Positions 33,311 through 40,366 of a DNA stretch of 64,000 nucleotides are shown here, in pieces (position 1 is the first letter of the stretch; each line of letters begins with the position of its first letter). Origin of the DNA: Brevibacterium sp. p3-SID960 (lineage in GTDB: Bacteria; Actinomycetota; Actinomycetes; Actinomycetales; Brevibacteriaceae); the NCBI RefSeq assembly GCF_025144725.1, contig NZ_JALXKS010000005.1:45081-109080 (forward strand). The letters run 5' to 3'. The position numbers and the translations under genes were made by a program. The notes beneath the pieces were generated by a model. The model was not told where the DNA came from, did no database searches, and saw nothing but the letters and a program-made list of their open reading frames with translations.

Positions 33311-34269
33311 CTAGTCGTCTTCGGGTACGACGTACTTCCGCTCTCCCGGCTGTAGTTCCTTCGTCCACGTTTCTAGCTCGTTACAGCCGACACACGAGAT
33401 GGTTCTCACCTCGTAGTTGCGGGGGTGGTCGCCAGTCGAGTGCACGAGCGGCTGACCACAGCCAGGGCACAGACTCGCCTCGTAGGTGGTGAGCGCCAGC
33501 GCGGTCACCTGGTCGTTGTATGTCCACTTCTCCCCTGGTGGCCGCTGCCCGCGCACGACGGACAGCGGCACACCCCAGGCGCGGGCCGTGCGCGCCTCTA
33601 GGAGAGTGCGTTGCCCCCCGCCGTGCTGCCAGGCCTCCACGATTTTGGGAGCGTCGCCTGCGGATCACGGCTCGTCAGCTCATAGAACGCGGACTGGATC
33701 TTCTGCATCTGCGGGGCACCCATAGCGTCAGCCAGGCGGCGCGCCTGCTCCACGGTGCATTTCGGCGACGTCATGGCCTCCGCCATGGTGTGGATGCCCA
33801 CCTCATGACGGATGACAGCACCGCTGGCTTCTGCAGCGGCACGGCGGAGCATCTCGTTGATCTCCTTCGGATCCTTGACCTCTTCACGGCGGGCCTGGTC
33901 GCGTGCCCACTCGCGGGCCTTCTTCGCGGCCTCGTCAGCGCGCTCCTTAGCGGTCTTCTGCGCACGCTCCGCCAGCGCCTCAACCTCATCAGTTTCCAGA
34001 GCCTGCAGAGTGATACGGACGGCGGACGCCTCCAGCTCAGCCATGAGGGCATCGCGCTGCTCTGTCAGCTGCTCGATGTCGGACTGTTCACCGAGTACCC
34101 GGTCGTCGCCGTCATCGTTCTGCTGTTCGGCTTTGAGGATGCTGATCTGCTCATCGAGCTCGTCGAGCACGGAAGCGAGGTCGGGGCGCTGGAAGATGGT
34201 GACGGTGGTAGTGGCGCGCTGGAAGCCGGCGATCAGGGCGTCAACGTCGAGAATGTCAGGGGTAGTCAT
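33311..34269 (-). CDS. Tail assembly chaperone, long -1 frameshift product
   Basis: Made by a -1 slip at 33613-33619 during translation of the upstream chaperone, giving about 319 residues: 219 from the first frame, then 100 from the second. The extension carries a zinc ribbon (CPGCGQPL and CVGCNE) and ends GERKYVVPEDD, as in many actinophage chaperone extensions. The second frame has no ribosome site of its own. Like lambda G/GT, the short and long forms coat the tape measure during tail assembly and are absent from the virion. Confidence 0.8.
33598..34269 (-). CDS. Tail assembly chaperone, short (zero-frame) product
   Basis: 223 residues, helical and charged, with a long Lys/Glu/Ala-rich coiled region (about 50-150, including RAQKTAKERADEAAKKAREW). 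It lies directly between the major tail protein and tape measure, the canonical position. It terminates at 33598 just after the slippery site, whereas slipping ribosomes continue into the 100-residue extension. Confidence 0.82.
   Translation of the reverse strand: MTTPDILDVDALIAGFQRATTTVTIFQRPDLASVLDELDEQISILKAEQQNDDGDDRVLGEQSDIEQLTEQRDALMAELEASAVRITLQALETDEVEALAERAQKTAKERADEAAKKAREWARDQARREEVKDPKEINEMLRRAAAEASGAVIRHEVGIHTMAEAMTSPKCTVEQARRLADAMGAPQMQKIQSAFYELTSRDPQATLPKSWRPGSTAGGNALS
33613..33619 (-). other. Programmed -1 ribosomal frameshift site G-GGG-GGC
   Basis: Reading codons GCG GGG GGC in frame zero, the heptamer GGGGGGC allows both tRNAs to slip back one base and continue as CAA CGC ACT in the -1 frame. 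The zero frame stops five codons later. Its position near the end of the short chaperone matches the conserved siphophage arrangement. Confidence 0.8.
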
Positions 34270-34296
34270 GGTGTCCTCGTTTCAGTGGTGGTGGGG

Positions 34297-34332
34297 GTCT
34301 GTCGGGGCCGGAGCGGGCCGACCCCGACAGAC
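34297..34332 (-). terminator. Stem-loop after the major tail protein gene
   Basis: 11-base perfect arms GTCTGTCGGGG/CCCCGACAGAC between the major tail protein and the chaperone gene, without a T-tract on the minus strand. It is probably an attenuator or RNA-stabilising element that keeps major tail protein in excess over chaperone. Confidence 0.5.
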
Positions 34333-34349
34333 GGTTAGGGGTGCGTGGT

Positions 34350-34886
34350 TCAGCCGCCGGTGCCAGCGGCGACTTCGCCGTTGAGCCAGAGATCCTGGAA
34401 CGCGCCCTTGATCTTGCGCTTGATGTAGCCCGTGCGGTCGAGCTGCTGTGGGTTGTCGGTGATGAACTCGTAGCCGTCAACCTCATCGCCGGCCTCCCAC
34501 GGTGCAGTCGAGAGCTTCGAGGTCTCCCGGACGTAAATCCACAGGCGGGTGCCCTTGTGCTTGGTCGCCTGGAACACGGCGTCGCCGATTTCAGCTTCGG
34601 CAGTGCCGGTCTCGGCCTTGCCGGTCTCAGGGTCGAAGTAGCGGAACGGCGTGAACTCGATGGTCGCGTTCGACGGGCCGAGCGCAACAGCGTTGCCCTC
34701 GACGCACAGCTCCTTCTCGTCGATGGTCTCCGAGTCGGTCGCACCGACGTTGAAGTCAGACGAGTTCAGTCGGCAGGACGCGTCGATACCGGCTTCAAGC
34801 TCGGCGACGGTCGGCTTCTTCGGGTCGGCGGGCTTGACGGTGAGCAGGGCGACCTTAGTGCGGCCGTCTGCGAGTGACTTAGGCAT
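34350..34886 (-). CDS. Major tail protein
   Basis: 178 residues with the beta-rich composition and order expected of a siphovirus tail-tube protein, directly upstream of the tail chaperone. A segment near residues 60-75 (KELCVEGNAVALGPSNATIEF) and the later GTRLWIYVRETSK strand are typical of such tubes. I start it at ATG 34886, with AAAGGAAA eight bases upstream. A GTG six bases earlier is too close to that site. Confidence 0.8.
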   Translation of the reverse strand: MPKSLADGRTKVALLTVKPADPKKPTVAELEAGIDASCRLNSSDFNVGATDSETIDEKELCVEGNAVALGPSNATIEFTPFRYFDPETGKAETGTAEAEIGDAVFQATKHKGTRLWIYVRETSKLSTAPWEAGDEVDGYEFITDNPQQLDRTGYIKRKIKGAFQDLWLNGEVAAGTGG

Positions 34887-34888
34887 GG

Positions 34889-35086
34889 TCACTTTCCTTT
34901 CTTTGTGGCCTGGACGGCCTGGTCGGGGGTGTTTCCCTCAGCCGCCTGCTTGGTGGCGGCCTTGGATGTGGGGGTCTTCCGCAGGTGTGGGAAGGCGTCG
35001 AAATGTGATTCGGGGACGAGGTACGGGAGTTTTTTCCCGGTGCGGGAGTCGTAGGCCTCGCGGAACATGGAGAAGTCGTCAGACAT
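34889..35086 (-). CDS. Short protein preceding the major tail protein
   Basis: 65 residues, basic towards the C-terminus (SKAATKQAAEGNTPDQAVQATKKGK). ATG 35086 has AAAGGACA upstream. The sequence EAYDSRTGKKLPYLVPESHF is tidy and probably conserved among related phages. It may be a tail-tube accessory or a small head-tail factor; I do not recognise a family. Confidence 0.6.
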   Translation of the reverse strand: MSDDFSMFREAYDSRTGKKLPYLVPESHFDAFPHLRKTPTSKAATKQAAEGNTPDQAVQATKKGK

Positions 35087-35121
35087 CAGGGCTGTCCTTT
35101 CGGGTGGTTTCGGGCATGAAA

Positions 35122-35143
35122 AAAGCCCCGGTGAAGGGGCTTT
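35122..35143 (-). terminator. Rho-independent terminator/attenuator inside the structural operon
   Basis: Arms AAAGCCCC/GGGGCTTT with a 6-base loop, followed on the minus strand by TTTTTTC: a textbook terminator. It lies between the tail terminator gene and the genes for the 65-residue and major tail proteins, so those need read-through, antitermination or their own promoter. Confidence 0.75.
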
Positions 35144-35165
35144 CGGTTGTGTGACTGTGACGGAG

Positions 35166-35579
35166 TTAGTGGGCGGTGAGGAGGCGGAATCGGAGCGGCT
35201 GGTAGTAGCGGGCCGGGCTGACCTGTATGTCGATCTGGATTGGGACGTGCGGTTCAGCGTGGATGTACTCGCCGGCACCGGGAGTCGGTTTGCGGTGGAT
35301 GGCCGCGATGACGGCGTCTGAGATTTCTCGGACGTTCGCGGCAGTGTCAGCGGCGACGGTCAGGGTGACGTCTCCGGCACGTCCGGCCTGCGTGTGGTCG
35401 AGGGTCGTCTCGTCTGGCTCCCGGTTGGGTGTCGTCCAGATGGCGATGTAGGGCTTTATCCGTTGGGTGCCTGGGTAGAGCGGCACGCTGTCGGGGACTG
35501 CACCGTCGTACACGGCGAGGCCTGGCAGGGCGGTGATCCTGGTTTTCAGCCAGGCGACCAGTGCGCTGGTCTTGGTCAT
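35166..35579 (-). CDS. Tail terminator/completion protein
   Basis: 137 residues. It begins SALVAWLKTRITALPGLAVYDG and has the alpha-beta pattern of siphophage tail terminators (gpU-like, DUF3168-like), which cap the tail tube and join it to the connector. The start overlaps the gp10-like gene as ATGA. Identification rests on order (connector, head closure, gp10-like, terminator, major tail) plus fold impression. Confidence 0.65.
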   Translation of the reverse strand: MTKTSALVAWLKTRITALPGLAVYDGAVPDSVPLYPGTQRIKPYIAIWTTPNREPDETTLDHTQAGRAGDVTLTVAADTAANVREISDAVIAAIHRKPTPGAGEYIHAEPHVPIQIDIQVSPARYYQPLRFRLLTAH

Positions 35580-35932
35580 GGCAGGCCCTGGGTGAGGAGC
35601 CGCGTGAGCGCCGTTTCGAGGACTGGCACGTGCCGGTCTGCCGCCGGACCGAGATACGGTTGGGGTGCTTGTTTCGATGTCCCGAACTCCACGTACGCGC
35701 CGTACTCGGCTGTCGGGCCGACCTCAGCGGAGACGACAGCCGGATAGTCGGTGATGTCGGCGGTGATGGAGTTGCGGAGGTTGCCAGTACGCACCGGCGC
35801 GGCGATCTGGGCGTCACGGATGATGTCGGCGGCGGTCTTGCGCACCGCAGCAGACGCGACCGGCTGCACGTTCTTTGCAGCTTTGGTGAGGTCGGTGGCA
35901 AGGCTGGTGAGCTGGCGGGTGTCGGCGGTCAT
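35576..35932 (-). CDS. HK97 gp10-like head-tail joining protein
   Basis: 118 residues with the family signature. The helical start is followed by AAPVRTGNLRNSI and later AEYGAYVEFGTSKQAPQPYLGPA. HK97 gp10-like proteins act in head-tail joining. Both ends overlap neighbours by four bases (ATGA), so it is translated with them. Confidence 0.85.
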   Translation of the reverse strand: MTADTRQLTSLATDLTKAAKNVQPVASAAVRKTAADIIRDAQIAAPVRTGNLRNSITADITDYPAVVSAEVGPTAEYGAYVEFGTSKQAPQPYLGPAADRHVPVLETALTRLLTQGLP

Positions 35933-36360
35933 GTGGCTTCACCTCCGATAGTCACGTTGAGCTCCTGGCAGAGGAGATCTCTAGTCCAGTTAGTGGTGCC
36001 GGTCTCGACGGCCAGGATCGTGAACGTCCTGTCGTTCAGGTGAGGGTCGTCGGGGTTGGACAGGACGGTGATGGTCACACCCGGTTGCAGCCACGGCGCT
36101 GTGAGCGGGATGGACACGCGGTGCGTTACGACGGTCTGTACACTGTCCACCACGATCACGGGGCGGGCAGACTGGGACAGGTGCTGCGCCGAGCATCGGC
36201 CAGCCCACACTCGCTTGCCTTGCGTAGGCGGGTCAGGCCACACGGCCTCGGTGCCAGGCTCGTGTGCTTCGGCCTCACCGGTCAGGAACCCCTCAGCCGC
36301 GGGGCGGTGGTGGTCAGACCAGCCGTCAGGCAGCACACGCATACCGGGGATCGGGGTCAT
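35929..36360 (-). CDS. Head closure-type protein (DUF6093-like)
   Basis: 143 residues, beta-rich, with VQTVVTHRVSIPLTAPWLQPGVTITV and the ending TRDLLCQELNVTIGGEAT. I associate this pattern with the small head-closure/stopper proteins of actinophages found between connector and gp10-like gene. The N-terminal half (HHRPAAEGFLTGEAEAHEPG) is flexible. The family assignment is from memory and not certain. Confidence 0.6.
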   Translation of the reverse strand: MTPIPGMRVLPDGWSDHHRPAAEGFLTGEAEAHEPGTEAVWPDPPTQGKRVWAGRCSAQHLSQSARPVIVVDSVQTVVTHRVSIPLTAPWLQPGVTITVLSNPDDPHLNDRTFTILAVETGTTNWTRDLLCQELNVTIGGEAT

Positions 36361-36713
36361 CGGTACTCTTCACCCTCGTTACGTCCCGAGCTGGACGGAA
36401 TGAGCATGAAGAACGGCTCATCCGCTACGTCCTCAGCGTCGGCGCGAGCACGAAGGGTGGCGGCGTGCTTGCGTAGCTCAGCGGCCACAGCCGGACCATC
36501 CGACTCCCGATCCTGCGTGCGGATTTTCTTAGACAGCAGCACCTCAGAAGAAGCGATCGCGTCGAGTGCTTCGGCGGCGGCACGACGGAGGTTGCCGTCT
36601 TCGAGGGTGAGGTAGCCCGCGATCATGTCGTCGGTGAGGACGAGTTTCGCGGGGTCGAGGTCGGAGATGAGCAACCGGACCTGCCCGACGTCAGAGGTGT
36701 AGTCGATGGTCAC
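36357..36713 (-). CDS. Head-tail connector (gp6-like adaptor)
   Basis: 118 residues. VGQVRLLISDLDPAKLVLTD is the classic start of gp6/gp15-type head-tail adaptors that dock on the portal, and the following helices (LRRAAAEALDAIASSEVLLSKK) agree. I choose GTG 36713, which has GAGGAGG six bases upstream; a longer reading from GTG 36728 would translate the ribosome site itself. It is the first gene after the capsid gene hairpin. Confidence 0.78.
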   Translation of the reverse strand: MTIDYTSDVGQVRLLISDLDPAKLVLTDDMIAGYLTLEDGNLRRAAAEALDAIASSEVLLSKKIRTQDRESDGPAVAAELRKHAATLRARADAEDVADEPFFMLIPSSSGRNEGEEYR

Positions 36714-36747
36714 GGCGGGCCTCCTCACGCTAGCGGTGGTGGCCGCT

Positions 36748-36793
36748 GTCCCTCACCCGAGAGCAGCCTTGCGTGGCTGGTGGGGTGAGGGAC
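36748..36793 (-). terminator. Branched stem-loop after the major capsid gene
   Basis: 11-base perfect arms GTCCCTCACCC/GGGTGAGGGAC, with an inner CAGCC/GGCTG stem. It lies in a 158-bp gap (36714-36871) that holds no gene. No T-tract is seen, so a partial terminator or mRNA end-stabiliser that favours capsid expression is likely. Confidence 0.6.
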
Positions 36794-36871
36794 GCGGCAG
36801 GGTTATTCGGTTGTCGATATTCAGTTATGGGTGGCGGCCAGGGGCGAGGACGGACCCTGGCCGCCGGCTTG

Positions 36872-37960
36872 TCACGCGCCCTTGGACGCGTAGGCGGCGT
36901 AGGCGAACGCTTTCGCGGCACCGAAGACGTGACGTCCACGGAACCAGACCGTGTCGTCCTTGAAGCTACCCTCTTCGGCCGGGATGAGTCCGCCACCAGG
37001 GCGCTCACCCTGGTCGCGCTTCACGCGGATGTCAACGGCCTCGTGGCCCTGCAGACCCGCGGCGATGACAGACGGGTTGCTGGTGTCGCGGCCCGGCAGC
37101 AGGAACCACGCGGTAGCGCGGCTGTCGTCCTTGTTGACCTTGGTCAGCCAGCGGGACACGCTGACTTCGACCAGACCCGAGAACGGGTTCTGGATGCGGG
37201 TCTTGGTCTTCCGGCTGCCGTCAGTGACTTCCATCTCCAGCTCAGCAGCACCGACGATACGGCGGGCCTGCACAGCCAGAGTCGGCGGCACGACGAGGAT
37301 CATCTTCGACGTGTCCACCAGGTCGCCGCGGTGGTCTTCCTTCAGGGCCAGGCCGTTAATGGCGGCATCCAGGCTCTCCGGGGTGAGCGGCTTCGTATCG
37401 ACGCTGTCGAAGAAGTCGGACTTGGGTCCATTAGCGCCCACGAGCTGCTCGAAGACGAGACGGTTCTCGGTCTCCACAGCACCGTTGCCGAGTCGGCGCG
37501 GGAAGTCAGCCATCTCGGTGAAGTCGCCGGAGATGGCCAGCTCCCAGGTGTAGCCGAACGCCCGACCGTACTTGGAGACCTTGTACTCGATCTCGGTCTC
37601 GGCCAGTGCGTCGCCCTTGTACTCTTCGCCCTCGGCGACCGGGTCGAAATCGGTCTGTCCGAAGAGGTCGCGGAGCTTCTTCGGTCGGAAATCCGGCACG
37701 GTCTTGCGGGCGGCGAACGGCTCGTACTCGCGCACGGCGTCCTTCTGCGCCTGCATCGCCTCGACCTCGAAAGCCTTGGACAGCAGGTGCGGGAAGTCCG
37801 ACGTGGTCATGGCCTCCTTGAGGCGGTAGACCGCGTGGTTGGACTTGGCTGCAGCGCCGTCGTTGAACAGGCGCGATGCTTCGATGATCTTGGCCTTGAG
37901 TGACGGAGCGGTGCGGAACGATTCCTGAGCCAGGATGTCCGCAGTGTTAAGGGTTGTCAT
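36872..37960 (-). CDS. Major capsid protein
   Basis: 362 residues, a HK97-fold capsid protein of the Mu gpT/encapsulin-like flavour. An N-terminal helical stretch precedes the core, which includes EYKVSKYGRAFGYTWELAISGDF. The C-terminal P- and A-domain strands end GRHVFGAAKAFAYAAYASKGA. The order protease-scaffold, decoration protein, capsid is standard. Start ATG 37960 has AAAGGAA upstream. Confidence 0.85.
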   Translation of the reverse strand: MTTLNTADILAQESFRTAPSLKAKIIEASRLFNDGAAAKSNHAVYRLKEAMTTSDFPHLLSKAFEVEAMQAQKDAVREYEPFAARKTVPDFRPKKLRDLFGQTDFDPVAEGEEYKGDALAETEIEYKVSKYGRAFGYTWELAISGDFTEMADFPRRLGNGAVETENRLVFEQLVGANGPKSDFFDSVDTKPLTPESLDAAINGLALKEDHRGDLVDTSKMILVVPPTLAVQARRIVGAAELEMEVTDGSRKTKTRIQNPFSGLVEVSVSRWLTKVNKDDSRATAWFLLPGRDTSNPSVIAAGLQGHEAVDIRVKRDQGERPGGGLIPAEEGSFKDDTVWFRGRHVFGAAKAFAYAAYASKGA

Positions 37961-37980
37961 GGGTTCATTCCTTTCTCAGG

Positions 37981-38328
37981 TCAGGCACCGGCGGGCGCGG
38001 GTGCGACGATTCCGGCGGGGGCCACTTCGAGGTCTCCGTCGCCGGAGCCCTTGGTGCCGTTGGACACGCCGAAGAACTGGTTGCCGGTGGCGGTAGCGGT
38101 GAGCTTGCCGGCGCTGGTGACGTAGATGGGGTCGCCCTCCTTGGCTGCACCGCTGGTGGGCAGCATGTACGAGCCGTTGAGCCACACGGTGACCCGCTCT
38201 CCCTTTTCGGCGGAGGTCTGTGCGACGCCGCGGTACGCGCCGATGGCTACCGGGTCGCCGGACTTGTAGGCCTTGTCGGCGGTGAGGGCGATGTGGTCGT
38301 TGTGGGTGTAACGCTGGTTGAGTGCCAT
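37981..38328 (-). CDS. Capsid decoration/cement protein (DUF2190-like)
   Basis: 115 residues, beta-rich and small. It runs from the region KSGDPVAIGAYRGVAQTSAEKG to VTSAGKLTATATGNQFFGVS, the pattern of DUF2190 phage cement proteins that strengthen the capsid shell. ATG 38328 has GGGAGC at good spacing. An ATG at 38334 overlaps the previous stop as ATGA and is the alternative. Confidence 0.78.
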   Translation of the reverse strand: MALNQRYTHNDHIALTADKAYKSGDPVAIGAYRGVAQTSAEKGERVTVWLNGSYMLPTSGAAKEGDPIYVTSAGKLTATATGNQFFGVSNGTKGSGDGDLEVAPAGIVAPAPAGA

Positions 38329-38330
38329 GG

Positions 38331-38738
38331 TCATGCTCCCTTGATCGCGGCGAGCTCGTCCCAGGTGGGGAGCTCATCATCAGCTTCGGTGACCCCGGCG
38401 GGGGCCGTGTTGCCCAGGCCTCGCACCTGCCCTGCACCGGCAGATGCCTGGTGCTCGGCGGCGGCTTCCTTGGCAGTGGAGGTGATCGCGTCGTCGTCCT
38501 TGTCGCTGCCGGTCAGTGACTCGATGAGCAGCTGCTTCGTGACTGGCGCATCGACACCGGTGAACTCGGCTTCAACCAGGCTGGTGACGTGCTGGCGGCG
38601 ATCAGCTTCGGCCTGCGCGGCTTCGAGCGCGGCGATCTTCTGCTGGGTTTCGGTCAGCTGGGCTTCGAGGGTCTTAGCCCGGCTGGCCTCTTCGACGAGG
38701 GCCGCATGTGCGCTTTCCTCAATCTCGATCTTCGGCAT
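38331..38738 (-). CDS. Nested in-frame scaffold protein (internal start)
   Basis: An ATG at 38738 inside the protease-scaffold gene is preceded by AAAGGA at seven bases spacing, a strong ribosome site in frame. It would make a separate 135-residue scaffold (MPKIEIEESAHAALVEEA and onward) without the protease, as lambda C/Nu3 does. Confidence 0.6.
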   Translation of the reverse strand: MPKIEIEESAHAALVEEASRAKTLEAQLTETQQKIAALEAAQAEADRRQHVTSLVEAEFTGVDAPVTKQLLIESLTGSDKDDDAITSTAKEAAAEHQASAGAGQVRGLGNTAPAGVTEADDELPTWDELAAIKGA

Positions 38739-39320
38739 GATGCCGTCCTTTCTTGTGGGGGTGTTTCCCTGTCCAGCCGGGGGCTGGGAGGTAGTGGGGG
38801 CCGGCTGTTGGAACAGCTCGGTGATCTCGGTGAGAGTGGTGGGGCGTTCAGCTTCGAGGACTTCGAGGACACGACCGCCGCGGCCTGCCTTTGTCACGAA
38901 GTCAATTGACCGGCCCTCGACGATGCGCTTGATTACGCGCCCGCCGTCAGACTCTTCGACCTCGGCAGAAGCGCGGATACTCATCCCGATGTCGTCTTTG
39001 AGGGATTCGAGAATGGGACGCCAGTGCTCGAAAATCTTCGCCTCGGCGACGAGAGCGCCGTACTGGTCGTCCCAGCGGGCATCCTCGGTCAGTACACCGG
39101 CGAGGTCTCGGATGGAGCCTTCGGGGCGTGACCATTCCTGCTCGTCGGTGGCGTGATCGACCATGAGCATGGTGCCTGCCGGGAATACGCGGTCTTTGGC
39201 GGCTTCCTGCAGGGTCTCTTTAGGGTAGGAGCCAGACGACCCCTTGCCGGGGCTGATGGCTTGGATGAGCCAGCGGCCTCCGGACTTGGTGAGAGTGCCG
39301 GCTTCGCGGATGGTCGTCAT
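38331..39320 (-). CDS. Prohead protease fused to scaffold
   Basis: 329 residues. Residues ~1-170 look like a Mu gpI/S78-type prohead protease, with GTMLMVDHATDEQEWSRPEG containing the probable catalytic histidine and DDIGMSIRASAEVEE the probable serine. Residues ~195-329 are a long charged coiled coil ending in an acidic DDELPTWDELAAIKGA, as in scaffolding proteins. The full product would cleave scaffold and capsid during maturation. The start ATG 39320 has AAAGGAAA upstream and overlaps the Mu F-like gene by four bases. Confidence 0.75.
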   Translation of the reverse strand: MTTIREAGTLTKSGGRWLIQAISPGKGSSGSYPKETLQEAAKDRVFPAGTMLMVDHATDEQEWSRPEGSIRDLAGVLTEDARWDDQYGALVAEAKIFEHWRPILESLKDDIGMSIRASAEVEESDGGRVIKRIVEGRSIDFVTKAGRGGRVLEVLEAERPTTLTEITELFQQPAPTTSQPPAGQGNTPTRKDGIMPKIEIEESAHAALVEEASRAKTLEAQLTETQQKIAALEAAQAEADRRQHVTSLVEAEFTGVDAPVTKQLLIESLTGSDKDDDAITSTAKEAAAEHQASAGAGQVRGLGNTAPAGVTEADDELPTWDELAAIKGA

Positions 39321-40366
39321 GTCCGTGCTTTCCTTTCGAGGTCGCGGATGGGGGTGGCGTGCCATGAGTCGCGCCAGCCGGTGTTGTGGCGTTTGGTGGC
39401 GAGATCGTTGAGGGTGATGTCGCCTGCGGTGAGCATGTCGTAGCGGGTTTTGCCGAGCGCACGCTGAGCAGCTGCCGGGTTGTCGTCTATCCACTGCGAC
39501 GCATCTGGCAGGGCGTCTGCCGGTTCGTCGAGCTCGGGGAACCCGAGCTCAGCCCAGGACTTCGTTTTCGGGATGCCGGTGCAGCGGCAGTTCTGGTGCC
39601 CCTCCGGGCCGGGGGTCTCTACGCTGTGCTCGGTGCCGTGCATGGCGATACAGGCAGGGCAGGTGCGGGCGTCGAGGTGGGCGGTCCACACCCAGGACTG
39701 GATGACATCCTTGTTGGCTGTGTACAGCTGGCCAGCAGCCGATCTGTGAGCATCGAGCATCTCGGTGCGGGCAATGGTCATCGCCCTAGACAGCCCGCCG
39801 TTGAACTCCGTCTGTGTGCGTTCGAGCATCTCCCCAGCGGCACGGCCTGGTGCCCATCCGGACGGGACGGCGCGGATGAGGGTCGTTTTCATGGCAGAGA
39901 TCGCGTCATCGGTGAGCGGCCATGAGGCGGCATGCACTTGGTTCATGGTGCGTTCGATGATGGCGTTCATCGCGGGTTTCGACACGAGCGCGAAGCCAGG
40001 TCGGAGGGTGGCTGGCAGTTGCGCGGCAACGATCTGCCGGGTTGCAGCTGTTGTGTCGGCGAGGATCTCGTTGAGTGGCCCGTCGATCGCGTCTGGAATC
40101 CCGTCGGTGAGGGTGACGAGCTGCTCTGCTGTGGCGGTGAGGGCGCGGGTGACGCGTTCGAGTTGGGCGATCTGCCCAGCATGGAGGGTTTCACCGGCGG
40201 TCTGGGTGGCGATGATCTGGCTGATCGCCGTCTCCCACTCGGTGGAGAGTTCCCGCCAGGCTGTGGCCCAGCGTGCGGTGAGTGTGCGGGTGGTGTGGTC
40301 TACGAGCCGGTTGGTGTTGATGGTGAGGCGCTCATGGGTGTGCAGACTCTCAGGCGTTATCGCCAT
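39317..40366 (-). CDS. Minor head protein, Mu F-like/SPP1 gp7-like
   Basis: 349 residues. The C-terminal Mu F domain is clear: ARTEMLDAHRSAAG, then WTAHLDARTCPACIAMHGTEH and GHQNCRC, with the conserved Cys/His pattern (Cys-x-x-Cys, His-x-x-Cys-x-Cys). These proteins bind the portal and assist DNA ejection or head assembly. ATG 40366 (MAITPESL) overlaps the portal gene by 17 bases. ATGs at 40384-40378 are alternatives with no better ribosome site. Confidence 0.85.
   Translation of the reverse strand: MAITPESLHTHERLTINTNRLVDHTTRTLTARWATAWRELSTEWETAISQIIATQTAGETLHAGQIAQLERVTRALTATAEQLVTLTDGIPDAIDGPLNEILADTTAATRQIVAAQLPATLRPGFALVSKPAMNAIIERTMNQVHAASWPLTDDAISAMKTTLIRAVPSGWAPGRAAGEMLERTQTEFNGGLSRAMTIARTEMLDAHRSAAGQLYTANKDVIQSWVWTAHLDARTCPACIAMHGTEHSVETPGPEGHQNCRCTGIPKTKSWAELGFPELDEPADALPDASQWIDDNPAAAQRALGKTRYDMLTAGDITLNDLATKRHNTGWRDSWHATPIRDLERKART

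Noticed and set aside
33102..33368. Minus-strand 88-codon frame between tail chaperone and tape measure
   Set aside because: Ser/Arg-rich low complexity with no ribosome site; the plus-strand frame in the same place has a proper start and a membrane span.
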